DNA from: a bacterium
GTDB lineage: Bacteria > Ratteibacteria > UBA8468 > B48-G9 > JAFGKM01
Assembly: GCA_035371905.1 (NCBI GenBank)
Contig: DAORXQ010000027.1
Coordinates: forward strand, 1 to 17,706
Length of the DNA: 17,706 nt
Direction: 5' to 3'
The notes under the pieces were generated by a model, which ran no database searches, was not told the origin of the DNA, and saw only the letters and a list, made by a program, of their open reading frames with translations. This document shows positions 8,852 to 15,905 of the stretch, piece by piece (position 1 is the first letter of the stretch; every line of letters begins with the position of its first letter). A program made the translations under genes and the position numbers.

Positions 8852-10312
8852 ATGATTGACCTTTTACTTGTAAATCCAGGAAATCCTAAAAAAGTTTATG
8901 GGAAATTGAGAAGTAATCTTGCCGGAATAGAACCACCATACTGGTGTGCTTTAATTGCTTCTTTTATAAGAAAAAAAGGTTATTCAGTTAAAATAATAGA
9001 TGCTGATGCTGAAAATTTATCTCCTGAGGAAACTGTAAATGAAATAATCAAAAATAATCCGGTTCTTGTTAATATCGTTGTAATGGGAACAAATCCTTCT
9101 GCTTCTTCTACTCCCAAAATGACAACCGTTAGAGAATTACTTAACATATTAAAAGAAAAAAATAAAAATATAAAAGTCATGCTTTCTGGTTTACATCCTT
9201 CATCATTACCTGAAAAAACATTAAAAGAAGAAAAAACTGATTTTGTATGTCAGGGAGAGGGGTTTTTAACAACCTTAAATTTACTTGAATGTTTAAAAGG
9301 AAAAAAAGATATAAGAGGAATAAAAGGTCTGTGGTATAGAAAGAATGATGAAATAGTAAGTGGTGGATATGAGGAAATAATAACAGACCTTGATTCTTTA
9401 CCTTTACCTGCATGGGATTTATTACCTATGGAAAAATATAGAGCGCATAACTGGCATTGTTTTAAAAATATTGATGAAAGAGGTAATTATGCTGCAATTT
9501 ATACAAGTTTTGGATGTCCATTTAATTGTTCTTATTGTAACATAAAAGCACTTTATAATAATAAACCAGGAATAAGATATAAATCGCCGGAAAAGGTCAT
9601 TGAAGAGATAGATGAACTTGTGGGTAAATATAATATTAAAAATTTAAAAATTGCTGATGAACTTTTTGTTTTAAATAAAGAAAGGGTAAATAAAATATGT
9701 GATTTGATTATAGAAAGGGGATATAAACTTAATATATGGGCTTATGCAAGAATAGATACAGTTGATGAAGAAATATTGAAAAAGTTAAAAAAAGCAGGTT
9801 TTAATTGGCTATGTTATGGAATTGAATCAGCAAGTGAAAGAGTAAGAAAGGGTGTTTCTAAAAAAATACAGCAGGACAAAATTGAAAAAGTAATTGAAAT
9901 GACAAAAAAAGCAGGAATTTATATACTCGGGAATTTCATTTTTGGACTTCCTGACGATAATTATGAAACTATGAATGAAACACTTCAACTTGCAAAAAAA
10001 TTAAATTGTGAATATGTGAATTTTTATGTTGCTATGGCTTATCCGGGTTCTTATTTATACGAATGGGCTTTAAAAAATGGTATAAAACTGCCAGATGAAT
10101 GGAGTGGTTTTGCACAACTTTCTGAAGATACATATCCTTTACCTACAAAGTATTTAAAACCGGAGGAGGTTTTGAAATTTAGAGATGATGCTTTTATTGA
10201 CTATTACAGTAATCCTGAATATTTGAAAATGATAGAAGAAAAGTTTGGAGAAAAAGTTGTTGAACATATAAAAGATATGTTAAAAATAAAAATTAAGAGG
10301 AAATATGTATAA
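8852..10312 (+). CDS. Radical SAM protein with N-terminal cobalamin-binding-type domain
   Basis: 486 residues. The first ~150 look like a B12-binding-type Rossmann domain (LLLVNPG, IRKKGYSVKIIDAD, MLSGLHPSSLPE, CQGEG) but lack a DxHxxG lower-ligand motif, as in many base-off members. The radical SAM core starts at SFGCPFNCSYCN, with cluster cysteines C222, C226 and C229 (CX3CX2C), and continues through YGIESASERVRKG and NFIFGLPDDNYETMN. The class includes methyltransferases and the BchE type, and also acts on sugars and lipids; substrate unknown. There is no clear ribosome site. It overlaps the next gene by 8 bases and sits among nucleotide-sugar genes, so a C-methylation or rearrangement of a sugar is possible but unproven. 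Confidence 0.85.
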   Translation: MIDLLLVNPGNPKKVYGKLRSNLAGIEPPYWCALIASFIRKKGYSVKIIDADAENLSPEETVNEIIKNNPVLVNIVVMGTNPSASSTPKMTTVRELLNILKEKNKNIKVMLSGLHPSSLPEKTLKEEKTDFVCQGEGFLTTLNLLECLKGKKDIRGIKGLWYRKNDEIVSGGYEEIITDLDSLPLPAWDLLPMEKYRAHNWHCFKNIDERGNYAAIYTSFGCPFNCSYCNIKALYNNKPGIRYKSPEKVIEEIDELVGKYNIKNLKIADELFVLNKERVNKICDLIIERGYKLNIWAYARIDTVDEEILKKLKKAGFNWLCYGIESASERVRKGVSKKIQQDKIEKVIEMTKKAGIYILGNFIFGLPDDNYETMNETLQLAKKLNCEYVNFYVAMAYPGSYLYEWALKNGIKLPDEWSGFAQLSEDTYPLPTKYLKPEEVLKFRDDAFIDYYSNPEYLKMIEEKFGEKVVEHIKDMLKIKIKRKYV

Positions 10313-11507
10313 AAGAAAAATACCTTTCGGCACAATAGTAATAACAGAAAAAGCAAAAAAGATAATATATGAATTACTTGAAACAAAAAGAGTATCTCAG
10401 GGAAAATATGTTAGAGAATTTGAAAAAAGGTTTGCGGATATTTGGGGAGTTAAATATGGAGTTGCTGTAAGCAGTGGAACAGATGCAATTGCTCTTGCTC
10501 TTTCAGTTCTTTATGATTTTGGTGCAAAAAGAGGTGATGAAGTAATTCTTCCTGCTTTAACTTTTATTGGAACTGCAAATGCAGTTTTGATGGCTGGTTT
10601 TAAACCTGTATTTGTGGATGTAGAACTTGAAACATTAAATATAAATCCAGAAAAAATTGAAGAAAAAATAACAGAAAAAACAAAAGCAATGTTACCCGTA
10701 CATCTTATGGGAAAACCTGTAAATATGGAAAAAATATGTGAAATTACAAAAAAATATAATCTATTTTTAATTGAAGATTCAGCAGAAGCACACGGTTCAG
10801 AATATAAAGGTAAAAATGTTGGAACTTTTGGAGATATGGGTTGCTTCAGTACATATGTTGCCCATATAATTTCAACAATTGAAGGAGGAATTATCATAAC
10901 AGATAATGAAGAATATGCTGAAATATTGAGGTCTTTAAGAGCACATGGAAGAGCGTGTAAATGTGATGTTTGTGTTTTAAATACTTCTTCCGGATATTGC
11001 AAAAAAAGATTTAAATATGGTAGGGATATAAGATTTGTATTTGAAAGAGTTGGCTTTTCCTCAAAAATGAATGAAATTGAAGCGGCGGTAGGCATTGGAA
11101 ACCTTGAAATATATGAAGAAATAATTGAAAAAAGAAGAAAAAACTTTTTTAAACTGAAAGAAATTTTTAAGGAATTTGAAGATTATTTCTATACAATTGA
11201 TGAGGCAAAAGAAGAAAAATTAAGTCCCCATGCTTTCCCTTTTATTTTAAAGGAAAAATGTAAGTTTAAAAGAGATGAACTTGTTTTTTATTTAAATGAA
11301 AATGGCATTGATACAAGAGACCTTTTTTCTTCAATACCCACTCAGACACCTGGATATAAATTTTTGGGATATAAAGAAGGTGAATTTCCCATTTCTGAAT
11401 ATATTGGAAATAACGGAATCCATATAGGAGTTCATCAGGATATAGATGATGAAGATATTGAATATGTTGGAGAAGTAATAAAGAGTTTTCTGGAAATAAA
11501 TGGATAA
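10305..11507 (+). CDS. DegT-fold PLP/PMP enzyme of the His-type sugar 3-dehydrase class (E1/ColD-like) with a four-Cys motif
   Basis: 400 residues of the DegT/DnrJ/EryC1/StrS fold: SSGTD (56-60), ILPALTFIGT (81-90), IEDSAEAHGS (156-165) with the PLP-ring Asp158, and RSLRAHGR (209-216). Where aminotransferases carry the Schiff-base Lys, this protein has His187 (STYVAHIISTIEGG). His at this site is known in the 3-dehydrases E1 (AscC/DdhC) and ColD. Thirty-one residues after the His comes CKCDVC, then CKKRF, giving C218, C220, C223 and C232. E1 carries [2Fe-2S] ligands in this same loop (C251, C253, C261), but the fourth E1 ligand (C193) aligns here with Ala160. A PMP-dependent, possibly Fe-S-dependent, dehydration at C3 of a 4-ketosugar is inferred. 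GAGG precedes the ATG, and the gene overlaps both neighbours by 8 bases. Confidence 0.75.
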   Translation: MYKRKIPFGTIVITEKAKKIIYELLETKRVSQGKYVREFEKRFADIWGVKYGVAVSSGTDAIALALSVLYDFGAKRGDEVILPALTFIGTANAVLMAGFKPVFVDVELETLNINPEKIEEKITEKTKAMLPVHLMGKPVNMEKICEITKKYNLFLIEDSAEAHGSEYKGKNVGTFGDMGCFSTYVAHIISTIEGGIIITDNEEYAEILRSLRAHGRACKCDVCVLNTSSGYCKKRFKYGRDIRFVFERVGFSSKMNEIEAAVGIGNLEIYEEIIEKRRKNFFKLKEIFKEFEDYFYTIDEAKEEKLSPHAFPFILKEKCKFKRDELVFYLNENGIDTRDLFSSIPTQTPGYKFLGYKEGEFPISEYIGNNGIHIGVHQDIDDEDIEYVGEVIKSFLEING

Positions 11508-12432
11508 AAATTCTTCTATTTACATAGCAGGTCATACCGGCCTTATTGGTTCAGCAATAACACGAATTTTGAAACAAAAAGGATATAAAAATTTAATTTT
11601 AAAAAAAAGAGATGAACTTGATTTAGGAATTCAAAAAGATGTTGAAAGATTTTTTGAAAAAGAAAGACCTGAATATGTTTTTATATGTGCAGGAAGAACA
11701 GGAGGAATAAAAGCAAATATTGAAAAGGGTGCCGACTTCATTTATGAAAACTCAATAATCAATCTCAATCTTATTCATTTTTCTCATATTTTTAATGTTA
11801 AAAAACTTCTCTATATTGGATGTTCCTGTATGTATCCGGTTAATTGTCCCCAGCCAATGAAAGAGGAATATTTATTAACAGGAAAAATTGAAAAAACAAA
11901 TGAACCTTATGCAATTGCAAAAATAATGGGACTTAAAATGTGTCAGGCATATAATGAACAATATAAAACTGAATTTTTAACAGTTATAGGAGGAAATGTT
12001 TATGGATCAGGAGAAAAACAATTTGATGAAGGAGCACATGTTATACCTGCTTTGATTAAAAAATTTTATATTGCAAAAAAAGAAAACTTAAAGGAAATTG
12101 AGATATGGGGAACAGGAAATGCAAAAAGAGATTTTATATATGTTGATGATATAGCAAATGCCTGTATTTTTTTAATGGAAAATTACAATGGTAAAGAGAT
12201 TATAAATATTGGGACTGGAAGAGGTACAAGTATAAAAGAAATTGTTGAAGTTTTAAAAGAAATCAGTGGTTTTAAGGGGAAAATAATATTTAATGAAAAA
12301 ATGCCAGAAGGTGCTGGTATTAGAATTTTAGACATTGAGAAAATAAAAAAATTAGGATGGGTACCGGAATATAACATATATGAAGGTTTAAAATTGACAT
12401 ATAAATGGTTTACGGAAAAATATGGAAAATGA
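11500..12432 (+). CDS. GDP-L-fucose / GDP-L-colitose synthase-like SDR
   Basis: 310 residues that align closely with E. coli Fcl, with numbering shifted by one: the N-terminal glycine motif AGHTGLIGSA (10-19), GCSCMYP with Cys110 (acid/base Cys109 in Fcl), YAIAK with Tyr137 and Lys141, and GAHVIPALI with His180 (His179 in Fcl). Enzymes of this family epimerise C3/C5 and/or C5 and reduce the 4-keto group of a GDP-4-keto-deoxyhexose; ColC makes GDP-L-colitose. Oddly, Cys108 occupies the position of the catalytic Ser107. Lying directly after a His-type 3-dehydrase, a ColC-like role on a 3-deoxygenated sugar is attractive but inferred. It overlaps the dehydrase gene by 8 bases and the GT2 gene by 11. 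Confidence 0.82.
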   Translation: MDKNSSIYIAGHTGLIGSAITRILKQKGYKNLILKKRDELDLGIQKDVERFFEKERPEYVFICAGRTGGIKANIEKGADFIYENSIINLNLIHFSHIFNVKKLLYIGCSCMYPVNCPQPMKEEYLLTGKIEKTNEPYAIAKIMGLKMCQAYNEQYKTEFLTVIGGNVYGSGEKQFDEGAHVIPALIKKFYIAKKENLKEIEIWGTGNAKRDFIYVDDIANACIFLMENYNGKEIINIGTGRGTSIKEIVEVLKEISGFKGKIIFNEKMPEGAGIRILDIEKIKKLGWVPEYNIYEGLKLTYKWFTEKYGK

Positions 12433-13498
12433 AGAAATTTTTTCTATCATAACCGTCTCCTTAAATCAGGGAAAATATATAGAAGAAACAATAAAAAGTG
12501 TAATTTTTCAGGAAGGAGATTTCTATCTTGAATATCTCATTTTAGATGGCGGTTCTACAGATAATACCCTTGAAATACTTGAAAAATATAAGAAAGGGTT
12601 TGAAAATAAAGAAATTAAAATAAACTGTAAAGGACTTGAATTTAGATATATTTCAGAAAAGGATGAAGGACCAACGAATGCTCTAAATAAAGGTTTTAAA
12701 TTAACAAAAGGGGAAATTATAGGAATACTTAATTCTGATGATATTTATCCGACCGGGATTCTAAAAAAGGTATGGAATACCTTTAAAAAAAACGAAAAGA
12801 TAGACATCGTTTATGGAGATGTTAAATTTATTGATGCATCAGGAAATTTTGTAAAAATAAAAAAAAATAAAAGAAATATTAAAGAAAAAGATTTTATTTA
12901 TGAGAATGCTCTGATTCAACCGGAGGTTTTTTTGAAAAGAAAAGTAATAGAAAAAGTTGGAATTTTTGATGAAAATTTAAAATTTGCAAATGACTATGAG
13001 TTCTGGATAAGATGTTTGAAAAATAATTTAAAATTCAAATACATACCTTATACTCTTGCAATTTTCAGGAAAAGATATGATGCGAGAAGTTCAAGTTCAA
13101 ATTTATTTATTTTTGTTGAAACTTTAAAAGTCCAGAAAAAATATTTCGGAAAAACTGAAAAATTATTAAAAAATATTGGAATTTATTCTGCTATGTATGC
13201 TTATGAAACCAAAAATTCTTTTGAAAATTCATTTGAAATGCTGGAAAAAAATTTATCAAAAAACGAAATTTACTTAAACAAAAGAGAAATTAAAAAAGCA
13301 AAATCTTATGGTTATTTAAAATTTTCTATATATAAAATTTTTGAAAATAAAAAAGAAGGAATAAAAAGTTATCTAAAAGGATTTAAAAACAATCCTTTTA
13401 TATTTTTTACAAAAAACAATTTAATTTTCATTGTAAGGTTAATTCTTTTCCATAAAAATATTTATTTCGGCATTAAAAAATTTCTTAAATTTTTTTGA
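12422..13498 (+). CDS. Family 2 glycosyltransferase
   Basis: 358 residues. The GT-A domain starts FSIITVSLNQGKYIEETIKSV, with LDGGSTDNT (41-49) binding the nucleotide, EKDEGPTNALNKG (79-91) and the metal-binding NSDD (D106/D107). The acceptor-side ANDYEFWIRCLK segment is typical of WcaA-like cytoplasmic GT2 enzymes that add one sugar to a growing lipid-linked glycan. The C-terminal 130 residues are Lys-rich and unassigned. The ATG lies within the end of the preceding gene (11-base overlap, with no separate promoter). The stop TGA is two bases before the ATG of the next glycosyltransferase. Donor and acceptor are unknown. Confidence 0.88.
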   Translation: MENEEIFSIITVSLNQGKYIEETIKSVIFQEGDFYLEYLILDGGSTDNTLEILEKYKKGFENKEIKINCKGLEFRYISEKDEGPTNALNKGFKLTKGEIIGILNSDDIYPTGILKKVWNTFKKNEKIDIVYGDVKFIDASGNFVKIKKNKRNIKEKDFIYENALIQPEVFLKRKVIEKVGIFDENLKFANDYEFWIRCLKNNLKFKYIPYTLAIFRKRYDARSSSSNLFIFVETLKVQKKYFGKTEKLLKNIGIYSAMYAYETKNSFENSFEMLEKNLSKNEIYLNKREIKKAKSYGYLKFSIYKIFENKKEGIKSYLKGFKNNPFIFFTKNNLIFIVRLILFHKNIYFGIKKFLKFF

Positions 13499-13500
13499 AA

Positions 13501-14622
13501 ATGAGAGTGTTAATAATTATAAGAGATTTTTTTTCAATAGGTGGAGCAGAAAATTTTGCAAGAGAGTTTACTGTAAATTTAAAAAAGAAAAATGTAGAAG
13601 TAAAGGTTATAACATCAAGAAATTCTTTATTTAAAAAAAGGGAAAAATTTTTAAATAATATTAAAATTATTCAACTTTACTCTCCAAAAAAAAGAATTAT
13701 TGGTACAATCATTTATTGTTTTTCTTTATTTTTATATCTCATTTTTCACTGTAGAGAATATGATATTATTCAATCATTTTTCTTAAAACATAGTTCTTTT
13801 GTTTCTGTTATCGCTGGAAAATTATTAAAGAAAAAAGTTTTTTGCAGAATGGAATGTTCGGGAATTTTTGGAGATTTAAACACTTTAAAAAAAGTACCAT
13901 TTTCAAGTATTTATTTAAAAGTTTTTAAAAAGAGTGACGGGATAATTGTTTTAAGTAATGAAATGAAAAAAGAACTAGAAAGTGCTGGATTTAAAAGAAA
14001 AAAAATTTTTCTTATTCCAAATTGTGTAGATATAAGGAAATTTAAACCATCAGAAAATAAAAGTATTGTTAAAGAAAAACTTGGATTCAAAGATGAAAAA
14101 ATTATAATATTTGTTGGAAGATTGACAAAACAAAAGGGTATTGATTATCTCTTGGAAGCATTTAAAGATATAAATATACCTGAAAAATTTTTGATTATTA
14201 TAGGGGATGGAGAATTGAAAAAATATTTAGTGAATAAGGTTGAAAAACTAAATATCAAAGAAAAGGTTTTATTTTTGGGAAAAATAGAAAATGTTACTCA
14301 ATATTTACAAATAGCAGATGTTTTTGTTTTACCTTCTATTTCTGAAGGACTTCCTATATCATTACTTGAAGCTATGGCATGTGGACTTCCTGTGATTGTT
14401 TCAGAAGTGGGTGGTAATATTGACATAGTTGAAAATAAAATAAATGGATATTTAATAGAGCCGAGAAATATTAGTAAAATTAAAAATGCAATAGAAGAGT
14501 TGTTAAAAGATGAGAAAAAAATGAAGTTAGTAAGTGAAAAAAACAGAAAGAAAATTGAGGAGAATTATTCTTATGAAATAATTATAGAGAAATATTTAAA
14601 ATTGTATTTGGAAGGAAAATGA
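13501..14622 (+). CDS. Family 4 glycosyltransferase (GT-B fold)
   Basis: 373 residues from ATG 13501; an in-frame TTG two codons upstream is less likely. The N-terminal acceptor domain opens with FFSIGGAENFAREF. The donor domain begins at IIIFVGRLTKQKGIDYLLEAF (around 202-221) and contains the EX7E motif in SEGLPISLLEAMACGLPV (E282 and E290), followed by EVGGNIDIVENKINGYL. These are GT4 retaining-transferase landmarks. It probably adds a sugar in glycan assembly after the GT2 product. The stop codon shares ATGA with the next gene's start (4-base overlap), so the two are coupled. Linkage and sugar cannot be inferred. Confidence 0.9.
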   Translation: MRVLIIIRDFFSIGGAENFAREFTVNLKKKNVEVKVITSRNSLFKKREKFLNNIKIIQLYSPKKRIIGTIIYCFSLFLYLIFHCREYDIIQSFFLKHSSFVSVIAGKLLKKKVFCRMECSGIFGDLNTLKKVPFSSIYLKVFKKSDGIIVLSNEMKKELESAGFKRKKIFLIPNCVDIRKFKPSENKSIVKEKLGFKDEKIIIFVGRLTKQKGIDYLLEAFKDINIPEKFLIIIGDGELKKYLVNKVEKLNIKEKVLFLGKIENVTQYLQIADVFVLPSISEGLPISLLEAMACGLPVIVSEVGGNIDIVENKINGYLIEPRNISKIKNAIEELLKDEKKMKLVSEKNRKKIEENYSYEIIIEKYLKLYLEGK

Positions 14623-15413
14623 AGAAATTTAAATTTGGAAAAAACTGGAAGAATTTTTTAAAAGTATTAAATGAAAAAAGAATAAAAGAAGCGGAAATTT
14701 CTCTGAAGGAATTAACAGGATTAAATAACTTGAAAGAAAAAACTTTTGTTGATATTGGATGTGGAAGTGGAATTTTTAGTTTAGCAGCGAGAAATTTAGG
14801 AGCAAGTGTTTATTCTTTTGACTGTGATGAAGAGGCAATTGAATGTGCGAAGATACTAAAAAACAAATTTTATAAAGATGATGAAATCTGGAAAATTGAA
14901 AAAGGCGATATATTGAATAGGGAATATGTTGAATCTCTCAAGAAATTTGATATTATTTATATTTGGGGAGTAGTTCATCATACTGGAAATATGTGGAGGG
15001 CAATGGAAAACCTTTTATATTTTGTGAAAAATGATAGTTATTTAATTATTTCTGTCTACAATGACCAATGATTTGCAAGTAAAATCTGGAAAAATATAAA
15101 GAAAATTTATAATTCACATTATTTTTTTAAGCCTTTTATTATTTTTATTGTTTTTTTAAGATTATGGGAACCAACAATGGTAAAAGATTTAATAAAACTA
15201 AAACCACTCAAAACATGGAAAAATTATTACAAACAAAGAGGGATGTCTCCATGGTATGATATAATTGATTGGGTTGGAGGGTACCCTTTTGAAGTAGCAA
15301 AGCCAGAAAAAATATTTAATTTTTTTTATAAAAGAAATTTTGAATTGATTAAACTTAAAACCTGTGGCGGTGGTCATGGTTGTAATGAATTTGTTTTTAT
15401 AAAAAAACATTAA
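14619..15413 (+). pseudogene. Class I SAM-dependent methyltransferase interrupted by an in-frame TGA
   Basis: The full frame would encode 264 residues: the SAM-binding DIGCGSG (45-51), acidic SFDCDEEA (66-73), GDILN, and IYIWGVVHHTGNMWRAMENL (113-132). Frame and similarity continue through the single TGA at 15069-15071 (residue 151, within YNDQ*FASKIWKNIKKIYN) and end at TAA 15411-15413 after GGGHGCNEF. The remembered family pattern here is YNDQG or YNDQGW, so GGA or TGG may have become TGA. As written, translation gives a 150-residue protein with the SAM fold but no C-terminal half. A sequencing or assembly error, or a real nonsense mutation, are both possible. It starts inside the GT4 stop codon and would methylate a sugar or glycan end. 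Confidence 0.75.
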
Positions 15414-15417
15414 AGGA

Positions 15418-15461
15418 TATAGAAAAATTGACAAAATTGTTAACTTATTATATTCAAAATG
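15418..15461 (+). repeat. Promoter/start repeat, copy A
   Basis: These 44 bases, from TATAGAAA through the palindrome to AAAATG, match 15862-15905 at about 37 aligned positions, and almost all substitutions are transitions. Copy A ends at the ATG of the asnB start fragment; copy B ends at the ATG of the antitoxin gene. Confidence 0.75.
15428..15454 (+). promoter_or_regulatory. Promoter-like sequence reading into the asnB start copy
   Basis: A consensus -35 box TTGACA (15428-15433) is followed after 15 bases by TATATT (15449-15454), and ATG comes five bases later (15459). If used, transcription would begin at or next to the ATG, giving a leaderless message. The -35 overlaps a near-perfect palindrome TTGACAAAATTGTTAA (15428-15443). 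The spacer is shorter than the usual 17, so the -10 choice is uncertain. It lies 15 bases after the methyltransferase stop. Confidence 0.5.
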
Positions 15462-15474
15462 TGTGCAATATGTG
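15456..15474 (+). repeat. 19-bp direct repeat, left copy (asnB start fragment)
   Basis: AAAATGTGTGCAATATGTG is identical to 17124-17142, where it forms the first codons of asnB (MCAIC). Counting on, 23 of 24 bases match (15456-15479). In this left copy the frame continues for about 20 codons without any asnB similarity, so it is a cut-off gene start. The two copies bracket about 1.65 kb holding a terminator, a hairpin-rich stretch and the AbiE genes. Confidence 0.85.
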
Positions 15475-15514
15475 TAATAAGAAAGTACGTAAATACTTGC
15501 TCAACCACAGGTTT

Positions 15515-15550
15515 AAAACACTGGAATTTGAAAAATTCCAAGTGTTTTTT
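15515..15550 (+). terminator. Rho-independent terminator
   Basis: The left arm AAAACACTGGAATTT (15515-15529) and the right arm AAATTCCAAGTGTTTT (15533-15548) pair around a 3-base loop with one bulged base, followed by more T (to 15550). The A-run before and T-run after mean it could stop transcription in either direction. It would end any transcript from the promoter at 15428 about 90 bases after its start. Confidence 0.8.
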
Positions 15551-15861
15551 CTGATCGCTTTATACCAAAAACAAGTTATAATTACCTTAAAACCCTCAAA
15601 GATTGATGGGATGCTGGTGCAACGAATAAGGAACACTGATTAGCACGGGTAGCGAGATGGTGAACTACCCATTTTGGGAGTTGATACCTCTTGGGGTTTT
15701 TAAAGGGGGTTAAACTCCTTTAAGAAAGAACCGTAGTTGACAGTAGAAACAAAATATAACAAAATAAAAAAGGAAACGCGGTTCAGTATACATTTACGAA
15801 AGTATTTTATGAAACAGCTTCCAAAGAAGAAATTTGCATATTATATTTGATTATTTTAAAA
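15551..15861. other. Non-coding stretch with several hairpins; possible structured RNA or mobile-element remnant
   Basis: No credible gene lies here. The central part has visibly higher G+C than its surroundings and contains complementary arms: GTGC 15617-15620 with GCAC 15643-15646; GGGTAG 15647-15652 with CTACCC 15665-15670; TTAAAGGGG 15700-15708 with CTCCTTTAA 15715-15723 (extendable through GGTT/AACC); and GAACCG 15728-15733 with CGGTTC 15779-15784. Translation of about 15655-15735 gives pieces such as LNSFKKEP, faintly like the SxKQE ending of TnpB proteins, so an eroded IS605/IS1341 end with its guide-RNA scaffold is one idea. I cannot name an RNA family. Confidence 0.35.
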
Positions 15862-15905
15862 TATAGAAAGTTAACAAAATTGTTAATTTATTGTACTTAA
15901 AAATG
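15862..15905 (+). repeat. Promoter/start repeat, copy B
   Basis: This is the second copy of the 44-base element at 15418-15461. It ends in AAAAATG at the antitoxin start. The -35-like box is TTAACA here instead of TTGACA, and TATATT has become TGTACT, so it looks a weaker promoter than copy A. Confidence 0.75.
15871..15886 (+). promoter_or_regulatory. Palindromic operator candidate upstream of abiEi
   Basis: TTAACAAAATTGTTAA has perfect 7-base arms around a 2-base centre and lies 17 bases before the antitoxin ATG, over the promoter region. AbiEi antitoxins are known to repress their own operon by binding inverted repeats in the promoter, so this is the likely binding site. The same palindrome, with one arm mismatch, is at 15428-15443. 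Confidence 0.6.

Noticed and set aside
10511..11095. A 194-codon open frame on the minus strand inside the dehydrase gene
   Set aside because: It is fully covered by a well-conserved plus-strand gene; its translation is Ser/Phe-rich with no recognisable motif, typical of an antisense shadow in AT-rich DNA.
15069..15071. TGA recoded as Trp or Gly (alternative genetic code)
   Set aside because: Several genes end at TGA in 4-20 base overlaps with the next start (5285, 12430, 14620), and reading through would extend them into nonsense, so TGA is a normal stop here.
15198..15434. A 78-codon minus-strand frame
   Set aside because: It lies opposite the C-terminal half of the methyltransferase, whose frame and motifs (GGGHGCNEF) are convincing on the plus strand.
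15428..15643. A 71-codon plus-strand frame from TTG 15428
   Set aside because: It starts in the -35 box, runs through the promoter, the asnB start copy and the terminator hairpin, and has no protein-like features.
15601..15790. Retron, group II intron domain V, tRNA or tmRNA
   Set aside because: No reverse transcriptase gene is present, the GAACCG/CGGTTC arms enclose 45 AT-rich bases instead of a domain V hairpin, and no cloverleaf or T-loop sequence can be drawn.
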